A DNA stretch of 64,000 bases. Origin: Bacteroidales bacterium (GTDB lineage: Bacteria; Bacteroidota; Bacteroidia; Bacteroidales; JAAYJT01). The notes below the pieces were generated by a model. That model was not told the DNA's origin. It saw nothing but the letters and a program-made list of their open reading frames with translations, and searched no databases. Below are positions 9,896-19,100 of the stretch, one piece after another. The position numbers and the translations under genes were made by a program. How positions within the stretch are numbered: the stretch's first letter is position 1; each line of letters opens with the position of its first letter. The stretch is taken from NCBI GenBank assembly GCA_012522795.1, contig JAAYJT010000031.1, positions 26,252 to 90,251 of the forward strand, read 5' to 3'.

Positions 9896-11242
9896 TTAAC
9901 TCATTTCTTTTCTCATTAGTTCAAGTCCTTTTCTTATAATACCCTGGATCTCGGTTTTTGAAGTGTCAACAAATTCGCATAAAGCAAAATCTTCAGGCTC
10001 AACTTCGTAAATACCAAGGTTTTCCATCAGATCAATATCTTCATACATAATTGCTTTAATAAGCTGTAAAGGATAAATATCCATTGGGAATACTTTTTCA
10101 AATTCACCTGTCATCACAAAAGCGCGATTTCCACCATTCAGATTGGTATTAAGAGCATACTTTTTATTTGGTGTAAGCCATGAAAAGAAGGTTCTGGAAG
10201 TACTGTATTTGCCAAAGCCAGGTAATGCCCAACCCAGAAACTCATGATAATTGCCTTCGGGAATAACAGTAACCATGGAATCGTAGATCCCCAGATAATT
10301 GTCGGCTCTAATTTGTGTTCCAGTTAGTACATTACCGGAAATATATCTTAAATCACCTTCCTTAACATTATTATCAACCATATTACTTATTGACGCACCT
10401 CTTCTAGTCTTAAAATACTGGGGTTTAATCACTTCTGACCCCGTCAGAGCTACAATAACTGAGGAATCGTATTTGCCTTGCCTGAAAAGGCGACCAATAG
10501 TTATAACACTCTGAACATCAATAACCCAAACTATATCACCTTTGTTTATCGGGTCAATATGATGGATCTGAACACCAACATTTCCTGCCGGATGAGGACC
10601 TGAAAATGAATTCAGGATAACATTACGAGCACTCAAGAATTCTTTTGCCTTTGTTTTATCACTGATATTCAGGTTAACTTTCCCATTGCTCAATTTCGAG
10701 AGAACATCAATACCGGTCTGAAAATGCTCACCCTGTCCGTTAACAATGAAATCATAATCAGGTGCCAGCGGAGCAGTATCAAAAGCTGAAATATGAACAG
10801 CTTTTGGTGTATGATCAAGATTGGCAATAATAGCATAAGGGCGCTGCCTTATAAGAGGCCAGATCCCGCTGTTAATCAGTTTTTCAACTATTTCTTCCCG
10901 GCTGATCTTTTCCGGATCGGCAGCTCCAAAATCCACACAGCTGTTTTTATCATCAGATTCGATCCTGATCTCTTCCAGTAAGCGTTTTTCACCACGTCTT
11001 ATCTCTGTCACCTTACCACTAACCGGTGAAGTAAAAAGTATTCTCTCCTGATATTTGTTAAAAAACAAATGGGTACCAGCTTTAACTTCATCACCTTCTT
11101 TAACAAGCAGCTTAGGAATAACACCAATGAAATCAGTTGGCTTTACCGCAAAATTGGTTGAATCCAGATTTTTAAACACTTTCTCGGCATGCCCGACAAG
11201 AGGAATATCAAGACCTTTTTTGATCTTAACAATTTTGTTCAT
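9896..11242 (-). CDS. nqrA: Na+-translocating NADH:quinone reductase subunit A
   Basis: First gene of the nqr operon and the only soluble subunit; it sits on the cytoplasmic face and is related to the RnfC/complex I Nqo1 fold. The 448 residues begin with MNKIVKIKKGLDIPLVG, include the barrel-sandwich-like stretch VKEGDEVKAGTHLFFNK (about 50-66), and end with EVEPEDFALCEFVDTSKTE, a segment typical of NqrA C-termini. No membrane helix is present. A -7 promoter match lies just upstream. All six subunits are present and intact, so a functional pump is expected, exporting Na+ during NADH oxidation. Confidence 0.96.
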   Translation of the reverse strand: MNKIVKIKKGLDIPLVGHAEKVFKNLDSTNFAVKPTDFIGVIPKLLVKEGDEVKAGTHLFFNKYQERILFTSPVSGKVTEIRRGEKRLLEEIRIESDDKNSCVDFGAADPEKISREEIVEKLINSGIWPLIRQRPYAIIANLDHTPKAVHISAFDTAPLAPDYDFIVNGQGEHFQTGIDVLSKLSNGKVNLNISDKTKAKEFLSARNVILNSFSGPHPAGNVGVQIHHIDPINKGDIVWVIDVQSVITIGRLFRQGKYDSSVIVALTGSEVIKPQYFKTRRGASISNMVDNNVKEGDLRYISGNVLTGTQIRADNYLGIYDSMVTVIPEGNYHEFLGWALPGFGKYSTSRTFFSWLTPNKKYALNTNLNGGNRAFVMTGEFEKVFPMDIYPLQLIKAIMYEDIDLMENLGIYEVEPEDFALCEFVDTSKTEIQGIIRKGLELMRKEMS

Positions 11243-11280
11243 AATCGGAAGTTATATTTGTGTTAAGCATTTTATGGGCG

Positions 11281-11288
11281 CAAAGGTA
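11281..11288 (-). promoter_or_regulatory. -7 element of the nqr operon promoter
   Basis: On the minus strand this reads TACCTTTG, an exact TAnnTTTG match, about 40 bases before the nqrA start codon. No TTTG stands at the usual -33 distance, so the promoter may be weaker or activator dependent. It lies back to back with the likely promoter of the divergent T9SS plug-like gene. Confidence 0.55.
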
Positions 11289-11312
11289 TATAGAAAAGTA
11301 AATACTTTTATA

Positions 11313-11340
11313 TTTGATTATGTTTTTTATTTTATTTTTG
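11313..11340 (+). promoter_or_regulatory. Possible promoter of the T9SS plug-like gene
   Basis: TATTTTTG at 11333-11340 matches the -7 consensus and TTTG at 11313-11316 lies 16 bases before it, slightly closer than usual. A start near 11347 leaves only about 13 bases before the ATG at 11360, or about 28 before the in-frame ATG at 11375. A second TAnnTTTG match (TATATTTG, 11309-11316) overlaps the -33 element. Confidence 0.4.
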
Positions 11341-11359
11341 TCAAAACACTATTAATTAT

Positions 11360-12658
11360 ATGAATAATAATCGCATGGCTTTTAAAAACCTTATAGTTTT
11401 ATCCCCAATATTTATATTTCTGGTTCTCACTACAAGTGCACAAAGCGATAAAGCATATCGGATTCAGGACGATGTTTATATTAAAAACATTCAAACCGTA
11501 AGATTGCAGCGTCTGGGATATGAAATGTCATTCCCTGTCATCAATTTCAATTCCGACGAACAGTTAAAACTTACTTTCGACGACCTTGACGGAGATATAA
11601 AATACTTCAGATATACTTTTGTTCATTGCGATGCCTTATGGAACCTGTCTGATTTATGGCAATCAGATTATATTTCAGGATTCCCCGATGATATGATACA
11701 TAATTATCAGTCGTCGTTCAACACTATTCAGCCTTATACCCATTATGAACTTATCTTTCCAAACGATAATTTTAATTTCATTTTGCCTGGTAATTACCTG
11801 CTAATTGTTTTCAATGACAATAATCCCGACGATGTTGTTCTGACACGTCGTTTCAGTGTAGTTGACATGAAGGTAAGCATTGACGGTTTTATTCAAACCC
11901 CAAAAACTATAAGCGAAAGAAATCAAAAACAGGAAATAGGTTTTACAGTAAATACAAATAAATACCCTCTAAGCGATATCAGCCGCAATCTCAAAGTCAT
12001 TATTAAACAAAATTGTCGATGGGACAATGAGCTTTACCTGCAACCCTATCAAACAAACGGCAACATACTTGATTTCAGATTTCCCGATGGAAGCAATACG
12101 TTTTACGGCGTAAATGAATTCAGAACTCTTGATTTGAGAAGTCTGAAATATAAAAGCAAAAACATCAGGGATTTTGAACGCGATACTGATGGCTATCATT
12201 TTTATTTGTGGCCTGACCAGATCAAAACTACCAAGCCATATATTTTTGAACAGGATCTGAACGGAAGATATCAGATATTAGCAGAAAATTCTTCTGATCC
12301 GGCTATTGACGCTGAATATGTGTACGTATATTTCTCTTTGCCATTTGAACAGATCCCCGATGCTGATGTATACGTTACAGGAATGCTTGCCGACTGGCAA
12401 TTCAGGGATCAGAATAAAATGTACTATAATGCGCGTCGTTCAGCTTATGAACTCAGAATGTTCCTTAAACAAGGCTTTTACAATTATCATTATGCATTGC
12501 TTAAAAAGGGTTCACAAAATGCCGACCCTGGATATTTTGAAGGTAATCATACCGAAACCGGAAATGAATATACAGTGTATATTTATTATCGTGAACCAGG
12601 TGCCAGATATGATATTCTGATAGGTGTAAAAACCTTTAATTCAAAGGATTATTTATAA
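11360..12658 (+). CDS. DUF5103-family protein, type IX secretion plug-like
   Basis: A 432-residue secreted protein with a signal peptide ending near SAQ (about residue 28). It matches the Bacteroidetes DUF5103 family as I know it: a beta-rich N-terminal domain carrying YIKNIQTVRLQRLGYEMSFP and DLDGDIKYFRYTFVHCDA, a middle section with a LPGNYLLIVF-type strand, and a C-terminal set of strands (ADVYVTGMLADWQF). In the Flavobacterium T9SS structure a protein of this family plugs the SprA translocon pore. Its presence fits the T9SS C-terminal signal on the giant protein at 40-50 kb. The start is uncertain: an in-frame ATG at 11375 gives MAFKNLIVL and a more typical signal peptide. Confidence 0.8.
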   Translation: MNNNRMAFKNLIVLSPIFIFLVLTTSAQSDKAYRIQDDVYIKNIQTVRLQRLGYEMSFPVINFNSDEQLKLTFDDLDGDIKYFRYTFVHCDALWNLSDLWQSDYISGFPDDMIHNYQSSFNTIQPYTHYELIFPNDNFNFILPGNYLLIVFNDNNPDDVVLTRRFSVVDMKVSIDGFIQTPKTISERNQKQEIGFTVNTNKYPLSDISRNLKVIIKQNCRWDNELYLQPYQTNGNILDFRFPDGSNTFYGVNEFRTLDLRSLKYKSKNIRDFERDTDGYHFYLWPDQIKTTKPYIFEQDLNGRYQILAENSSDPAIDAEYVYVYFSLPFEQIPDADVYVTGMLADWQFRDQNKMYYNARRSAYELRMFLKQGFYNYHYALLKKGSQNADPGYFEGNHTETGNEYTVYIYYREPGARYDILIGVKTFNSKDYL

Positions 12659-12730
12659 AGGAGTAAAATTACTAAAAATAAGAACGCAGAGTATTCAGGT
12701 AATTGCCGGATTTCTACTATTGATTCTTTA

Positions 12731-12925
12731 TTATTTATTATGACAATTTACTGGCTCACCTGCACTACACGAACAGTGAACGGTTTTACCCGTTTTAGGA
12801 TCTATACTTGAACAAGTCTTCTTAAACTCACCGTTTTTCTGAATAAACATTTTTATAGCAATCGCCATAAAAGACAATCCTACAATTATTACTGCCGCTA
12901 CTAATATTTTTACAAATGCAACCAT
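12731..12925 (-). CDS. Small four-cysteine membrane protein, NqrM-like
   Basis: A 64-residue protein with one N-terminal transmembrane helix (about 5-27) and a short hydrophilic tail holding four cysteines, C38, C51, C53 and C61 (pattern C-x12-C-x-C-x7-C). The helix plus C...CxC...C layout resembles NqrM (DUF539), the Na+-NQR maturation factor that helps insert the iron centre held by NqrD/NqrE. That function is known for Vibrio NqrM; here it is an inference from layout and from the nqr operon lying about 1.5 kb away. The gene is 37 bp downstream of the sigma-like regulator on the same strand. It could instead be an unrelated metal-binding small membrane protein. Confidence 0.55.
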   Translation of the reverse strand: MVAFVKILVAAVIIVGLSFMAIAIKMFIQKNGEFKKTCSSIDPKTGKTVHCSCSAGEPVNCHNK

Positions 12926-12962
12926 AATATCCTATTATAAATAGTTTCGTTCTTGTTCGGTA

Positions 12963-14438
12963 CTATAACAACTTAAGCTGTACGTTTGTTTGCTCAAATG
13001 CTGTATAATCTTTTGATGAAAGACCAATATAACCACCTTTATAAAAAACAAAGTTTCCATGCTGATCGAGCTTAAGGTTTGAATAGATGTTTTTTTCATT
13101 TGTTCTCCTATATTGATTTATATGCTTGGTTATCATTGCAATATGCATGGGATTTTTATTTTCCTCTAAATATTCTATTACAAGTTGTTTAATAGTCCCC
13201 AGTTTTACATGATGCCATGATTTAAGAGCATATGTACTACTTTTACCTATTGTTGCTATTTCAGGCGAGGAGATTATAGCCGATCTTAGAGATTCAAGGA
13301 TGATATTTTCCCTTATCTTACGTTTCCTGATCAGATTATAAATTTCATTTAAGTGCATTGGGCGTCCTGTTTCAGCTAAAATATATTCAACATGTTCGTG
13401 CAATCTGATCTTTGTATTCCGAGGAATTATAATCTCATCATTTATATTACAACGCAAATCAAATTCGTTCAGTGCAATTTGTTTACAAACTTCTACAATT
13501 CTTTCAAAATATGAAAACTTACCTGGCCTGTAAAAAGTTCTTATATAATGCCTGAAATCAATATTATAACTTTTGCGAACCATGGTATTCATTTTTAGCT
13601 TTAGGTCGTTATAAAATTTAGCAAAATTAAACTGTTCGAATAATTTCCTGTGTATCAAGTAATAATTCTTATAAGGCTCAAATGCTTCCTGAAAAAACGA
13701 ATAATTATTATGATACAAAATTGAAAAACCAAAGCAATAAAACCTAGAAGTACAATTTAATTCTTCAATTTCATTCAGATGATCTTTAGTCAGATTGTCA
13801 ATACGAATATAATCTTTGTATCGTTTCAGCTCATATTGCAAATGATTTTCAATAAAATTCAGTTTATCAGCAAAAGGCATCAGGAAATCCTTTATCTGTG
13901 GTAAGAGGACCATAACAATTTGCCTGGCTCTTTCGCGTGTGATACCGAACTTATTACCAATAGCCTGAAGAGTATGCTTTTTCTTATCTTCAAAAAATCC
14001 GAAATTATGCTCAAAAATAAAATATTCACGCTCTTTTAGCAGATTTTTAATAACAAGTAGTAAAAACTGAAAAAACGGAAAACGGTCTTCCAGAAATGCA
14101 TTACGAAAACTTTCAGCCTGAGCGGAGCTTAGTTTGAAAAACTCAAAACATAACATCTTGCATTCTTCAAACGTACGATGCTGTTCACCAGCAATAAACA
14201 TATCCTGCAAAGAATCATAATCATCAATGTATTTTTCAGCAAGAGCTATCAATTCACTGTTGGTTTTTTCACCGCAATTACGTAATGACAGAAAACTTCC
14301 ATATTCTTTATAAAAAGTAAGAAATTTATAAAGGTTATTCATATCATTATCTAAACAAATATTCTTTGCCCGTTCTGATAATTTTTCCTTTAAATGAAGT
14401 TCATTAATGTGGTAGTTAACCGGTATACTCTGGTTCAT
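12963..14438 (-). CDS. Composite regulator: alpha-CTD-like HhH, sigma region 4 and two HARE-HTH-like domains
   Basis: A 491-residue soluble protein built from pieces that usually contact promoter DNA or RNA polymerase. Residues about 45-72 (LSLRNCGEKTNSELIALAEKY) look like the helix-hairpin-helix of the RNA polymerase alpha C-terminal domain. Residues about 134-185 (REYFIFEHNFG..., then TLQAIGNKFGITRERARQIV) match sigma-70 region 4.2 closely. About 343-409 and 412-477 are two successive winged-helix segments with GRPMHLNEIYNLI and KNPMHIAMITKHI, resembling HARE-HTH (RNA polymerase delta-type) domains. The section at 190-340 is not recognised. No sigma region 2 is visible, so it is unlikely to be a complete sigma factor. 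Its targets are unknown. Confidence 0.6.
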   Translation of the reverse strand: MNQSIPVNYHINELHLKEKLSERAKNICLDNDMNNLYKFLTFYKEYGSFLSLRNCGEKTNSELIALAEKYIDDYDSLQDMFIAGEQHRTFEECKMLCFEFFKLSSAQAESFRNAFLEDRFPFFQFLLLVIKNLLKEREYFIFEHNFGFFEDKKKHTLQAIGNKFGITRERARQIVMVLLPQIKDFLMPFADKLNFIENHLQYELKRYKDYIRIDNLTKDHLNEIEELNCTSRFYCFGFSILYHNNYSFFQEAFEPYKNYYLIHRKLFEQFNFAKFYNDLKLKMNTMVRKSYNIDFRHYIRTFYRPGKFSYFERIVEVCKQIALNEFDLRCNINDEIIIPRNTKIRLHEHVEYILAETGRPMHLNEIYNLIRKRKIRENIILESLRSAIISSPEIATIGKSSTYALKSWHHVKLGTIKQLVIEYLEENKNPMHIAMITKHINQYRRTNEKNIYSNLKLDQHGNFVFYKGGYIGLSSKDYTAFEQTNVQLKLL

Positions 14439-14548
14439 GGCTTTAAGGTTTAATGTGTTAATTAAATGGGTTTGTTTGTTTTCTTAATAATGAAATAAAT
14501 CTTCGACTTTAGCCTTAATTCAAAAGGATAAATTCCTGAATAATGTCA

Positions 14549-14556
14549 CAAAGATA
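14549..14556 (-). promoter_or_regulatory. -7 element upstream of the composite regulator
   Basis: The minus strand reads TATCTTTG, a TAnnTTTG match, about 110 bases before the start codon at 14438. No -33 TTTG is seen at the expected distance. If used, it gives an AT-rich leader of about 100 bases. Confidence 0.4.
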
Positions 14557-14660
14557 AGGTAAAAAGTGTGAAAATGCTAATTTTTAATCGATAAAGTTCA
14601 TCATAATTTAACAAATGCAACAATAGCGCTACTTTCAGCACATCCATTTTTTTATACCGA

Positions 14661-14785
14661 ATGGAAAAATATAACAGACCAATTATCGCTCCGCTCAATT
14701 GTTCTGAATATTTTAACCACCGGCATTAACGATTGTAATTTACAAAACAGCTTGGACTATTTTGTAAATACAATTCGTATTATAA
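14661..14785 (+). repeat. Dispersed ~125-bp repeat, copy A
   Basis: This stretch aligns over about 125 bases, with roughly fifteen mismatches, to the reverse complement of 63876-64000. Both copies keep the segments GGAAAAATATAA, GACCAATT, CGGCATT and GGACTATTTTGTAAATAC. Near its right end it carries a 12-bp hairpin (arms 14739-14750 and 14757-14768, six-base loop, one mismatch). The repeat fills most of the 374-base gap between the regulator and the pyrophosphatase-like gene; no open frame is seen in it. It may be a miniature mobile element or a small RNA locus. Confidence 0.75.
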
Positions 14786-14812
14786 AACACAATTTGAAGC
14801 CTAAAACCAGAA

Positions 14813-16018
14813 TTATTTTACCAGCATTCCCTTAACATTCTCAAGTTTTCCATCCACTTTTGCCGGCTCTACACCAATAATATGTGCTATAAGAGGGTAT
14901 AAATCAACATTATCAAACTTTGGCTGAACATAACCCTTGCGAAATGCAGGGCCAACAGCATAAAATATTGCCTGCATATCCAACTGGCGAACATCATATC
15001 CATGAGTGCCGCCTGAATTGTAATGATCGGGCGTTGGAGCCCAGTTGACGCTCCAGGAACTATCTGCTGCCACTATAAGGTCCAGTGTGCGGGGATTGGT
15101 GCCATAATTAAGTTCTGATGGAACTTCTCCTTGCTTCCATACCTGAATATGATCTACCGCTTTTAGTTCTGTATAAATAGAATCAATATAACCATCGTTA
15201 GCCTTGATATTATATACCGGATTCCCGCCCACTGCCTTCTCAACCCAGTGCTCGGGTATATGATCGCTAAGCGTAACAACACGTTCGGGCGAAATGGCTC
15301 CCATACCATGATCTGAAGTAAATATCAGATTAATGCGATTGGCATGATCAAGACTGCGTATTTTTTTGCAAAAAACTCCGACAAGACTGTCAAGATACCT
15401 TACCTTTCCCAGAGTTACCTCGCTTTCTGGCCCATGTTTATGAGCTATTGCATCAGGCTCATGCATATACCACATTATAAGGTGTGGCCGTTCGACTTTG
15501 GGTAATTGCAGCCAGGCAACAACACTGTCAATACGTTGCTCAAACGGGAATTTATGTTCATAATATTTCCATATTGAAGGCTGTATACCTTGTATAGGTA
15601 GCTCACTTCCCACCCAGAAATATGAAGCAGTTCTTACATTTTGTTTTTCAGCGGTTACCCAGATTGGTTCACCACCATAAAAATACGGGTTCATTCTGCT
15701 GGCGCTATCCCGCATTGAATAAGTCATGCCGCTTTCAGGGTCATAAAAATGGTTATTCACTATTCCGTGATGATCAGGATAAAGACCTGTAGCCATGGTA
15801 TAATGGTTTGGAAATGTATTTGAAGGGAAACCCGAACGTACAGATTCAGCCCTAACTCCAACTCTTGCAATAGAATCAAGGTTAGGAGTTTCCGTCATAT
15901 TAGGATAATCCCATCTGAAACCATCCAAAGAAAGCACAAGAAGGTAATTTTTTCCTGATTTTTTATTACAGGAACAAAACAAGGCAGCCAATAAGAGAAT
16001 TGTCAGTATTTTTTTCAT
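14813..16018 (-). CDS. Type I phosphodiesterase/nucleotide pyrophosphatase-like lipoprotein
   Basis: A 401-residue enzyme of the alkaline phosphatase superfamily (ectonucleotide pyrophosphatase/phosphodiesterase type). A lipoprotein signal is present, with a lipobox cysteine at 15 or 17 (LFCSC). Metal and catalytic motifs are in order: SLDGFRWDY (D32), GFPSNTFPNHYTMATGLYP with the nucleophile T68 and N71, MHEPDAIAHKHGPE, FTSDHGM, and the final GGTHGYD. It should hydrolyse phosphodiester or pyrophosphate bonds of nucleotides or related molecules outside the inner membrane. It follows the TonB receptor gene but is set apart by a strong terminator, and has its own promoter match overlapping that terminator. 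Confidence 0.88.
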   Translation of the reverse strand: MKKILTILLLAALFCSCNKKSGKNYLLVLSLDGFRWDYPNMTETPNLDSIARVGVRAESVRSGFPSNTFPNHYTMATGLYPDHHGIVNNHFYDPESGMTYSMRDSASRMNPYFYGGEPIWVTAEKQNVRTASYFWVGSELPIQGIQPSIWKYYEHKFPFEQRIDSVVAWLQLPKVERPHLIMWYMHEPDAIAHKHGPESEVTLGKVRYLDSLVGVFCKKIRSLDHANRINLIFTSDHGMGAISPERVVTLSDHIPEHWVEKAVGGNPVYNIKANDGYIDSIYTELKAVDHIQVWKQGEVPSELNYGTNPRTLDLIVAADSSWSVNWAPTPDHYNSGGTHGYDVRQLDMQAIFYAVGPAFRKGYVQPKFDNVDLYPLIAHIIGVEPAKVDGKLENVKGMLVK

Positions 16019-16047
16019 CGTGATATAATAAAAATGAGTAGTGAGCG

Positions 16048-16077
16048 CAAAAATAAATAAAAAGTCCCGCTTTCAAG
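16048..16077 (-). promoter_or_regulatory. Promoter of the pyrophosphatase-like gene
   Basis: On the minus strand TATTTTTG (16048-16055) matches the -7 consensus and a TTG (16074-16076) lies 18 bases upstream. The -33 element falls in the loop of the terminator hairpin, and the -7 falls in its T-rich tail. Confidence 0.5.
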
Positions 16078-16086
16078 GGCGGGACT
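16063..16086 (-). terminator. Intrinsic terminator after the TonB receptor gene
   Basis: Perfect 8-bp GC-rich stem AGTCCCGC/GCGGGACT (16063-16070 and 16079-16086) with an 8-base loop; on the minus strand it is followed by a long T-rich tract. It lies 25 bases after the stop of the TonB receptor gene. Confidence 0.85.
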
Positions 16087-16111
16087 CGTATAAATTAATT
16101 AAAACAAGATA

Positions 16112-19100
16112 TTAGAATAAATATCTAATACCAATTTGCAATTGCCACGCCTGACCAAAATTATAGAGCGGTGAGTATGTTTCTGTAGGATATTCGCCAC
16201 CAACTTTAACCATTGAGAAGCTTGGCACATTGTTAGCATCCTTGCCTTCATAATTCAGGATACGGCCACCGTTTGATTTTGCATTGGTTTTGTATACACC
16301 CCATTCACTGTTCAGGATATTACCAAAGTTCAGCAGGTCGACGCTAAATTGCAGTGTATTGCGTTGTCCTGCCACCATGAAGTAATATTCACGGGCAAGG
16401 CGTAAATCAAATCTGTTAACCCACGGAGCACGGGCTGCATAAGCTTCAGCATATTCACCTTTGTGTTTGCTGAGATATTTATCTTGTTCCATGAATTTAA
16501 AGAAAGCATCTTCATCTTCCTGGCTTATAAATTTAATTTCACCTTTTTCTTTGGGGATGTATATAAGATCATTCTGAATTCCATCGCCATTCATATCATT
16601 AATATAGGCAAAACTGTTTCCATAAGGAGTAAATCCGGTATAGAACAGATTAACTATGGTAGAAGACTTCATAGCATCATTACCCCATGGAATTTTGTAA
16701 TAAACTGACCCAATGAGTTTTGAAGGCATAACATATTGTGAACGCTGAACCAATGGCAGATGAGGTCCGTCAATCGTGAAAAGTCCGGTATATGCAGATG
16801 CTGCATTACTTCCGGGCATTCCGGTAATTTCTTTCGATTCAGTCTTTGTGTACGACAGCATCAGATGCATATCTTTCACAGGCTCAGCAAATATTGATAT
16901 ATTAGCAATTGCACCCCATCCTTCGTTAGTGTTTGACAAAACATAGGCATTCCTGTTATTATATGACAAATCAGCTCCTGCAGGATAAATATATCTGTCA
17001 TCCGGACCATTGAAGCGTTCCCAAGTAGCATCGGGTTCTTTAAGGTCATAGTTCTTAAGCATCACTCCATTAAGATTCTTGGTGAAGACTCCTTCCAAAG
17101 TAATTGACAACGGAAAATCAGTGGGTAACTGATATTCTAGCGCCAATGAGGTTTTCCATACCTGAGGCATTTTGAAATCAGGATCAGTACCATTAATATC
17201 TCGCGGCAATGCTCCATCTTCAGGAGTTATAGTGCTGGGCAAGCCTAATATACGTATCATTTCTTCAATATCAGTAAGCATCTTTCCAGCCAACAAAGCA
17301 AGTTTAGGATCAACACTGGTTACATTACCATTGTTATCATACTTTGTAACAGCAGCATAACTTCCCTGTACCATTCCGGAGTTGGTAGGCATATTGGTGA
17401 AGAACACCAATGGGAGTCTTCCGGCAAATAATCCGGTACCTCCACGAAGTTTCATTGATTTGTCACCCTTTATATCCCATGAGAATCCTACCCTGGGAGA
17501 GAACTGAATTTTTGCATCAGGCCAATTTCCTGTGTTGATTGTTTTTCCACCAAAATCCAGAGCACTAATGGCATTGTTCCCGATCAAATTGTCTTCGTAA
17601 GCAAGGTAATCCAAACGAACTCCATAAGTTAATTTTAAATCCGGATTGATGGTCCACTCATCCTGACCATAGATACCAAACTGGTTGAAAGCAACCTCAG
17701 CAGCAGGATTCTTTTCGCCATCGTAACCATAGGTTACTGCAAAGTCTGTCGGAGCAGCCTGATTCAGGAAATCGTCAATACTTGCATAACGATAATAACC
17801 AGTTCCGTTACGCATATATGAGTTATTTGCCATCTGATGCTCAAATGTAGCTCCTAAAGTAATTTTATGGTTATTCATATAGATGTTCACGTTATCAACA
17901 ATGTTAAAAATATTGTTGTGAACACCGTTGTTCCATGTAAACAGCTCATAACCGGCTGACATATATGGTTCTAGAATCTGACTACCATCATCCCTTAATC
18001 CATACATAATATCAATAAACGGGAATGGAGATGAGTTTGAACCTCGAATGTCAGCAATCTTGGTATAAGTTGTCAGGAATTGATTCGACAATTTATTGGA
18101 AAAACGACTATGCAGATCAAGTGCAACAGAGTTTACTATATTATCCTGTGAGTAAATTGAGTTTGAAAAAGACATTGAATGCTGGGAAATTCTGTTAAGA
18201 CCACTGAGACGGTAACCGGCATCGGTAGAGTTTCCGTTAGTAGGGAACCATGCCTGATTCTTTGTATAATTATATCTTAAACTCAGCTTATTAGCCTTGT
18301 TTATGTTCCAGTCAATTCTTGCCATTAGTTTTCTGTTGCTTTCGTCAGCCGGGTAGCTGGTATATGAACCCGGGTCATATCCATAGTTTGAAATCAAATG
18401 CTGTTTCACACGTTCCATATCAGCACTGCTTGTGCGTGAAAGCTGAAGATTTATGTTTGCAACTCCATCATCTGAAGGTCTCCAGTTAATAACCTGACCG
18501 GGTTTTAATTCATATTCACCATTCACGAAGAAGAATACTTTGTTTTTGATAATGGGACCACCCAATGAAAGTCCATAGGTTTTAACAGATTCTGCATCGC
18601 GGACTCCAAAATCAGTATCGCCGATTTTGTTACCGCGCATATCCTGATTCCTATAATAAGTGTATAATGAACCTTTGAAAGTGTTAGTTCCTGATTTTGT
18701 AATAGCATTAACACCACCACCAATAAAGTTTGTTTGACGAACGTCAAAAGGAGCTACTACTACCTGAACTTCTTCAATAGCATCCAGCGAAATAGGATTT
18801 CCACCACCCGGTAAATTGGAGCTAAGTCCAAAGTTGTTATTAAAGTTAGCACCGTCAACAGTAAAGTTTGTAGATCTTCCGTCGCCACCGGCAAAACTCA
18901 TTCCGTTAGCATATGGAGAAAGACGTGCTATGTCCTGAATACTTCTGTTAATAGTTGGCATTGTACTTATTTCCTGGTTTGAGATATTTATGGAAGCACC
19001 TGTTTTATCAGCCTGAAAAGCTGAAGCTCTTTGCCCGATAACCATAATTTCACCCAATTCTACCGAACCCGGCTTTAAAGCAGCATTTAAAACAAAAGTC

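Noticed and set aside
12963..14438. Complete sigma factor
   Set aside because: Only a region-4-like helix-turn-helix is visible; no region 2 needed for -10 melting was recognised.
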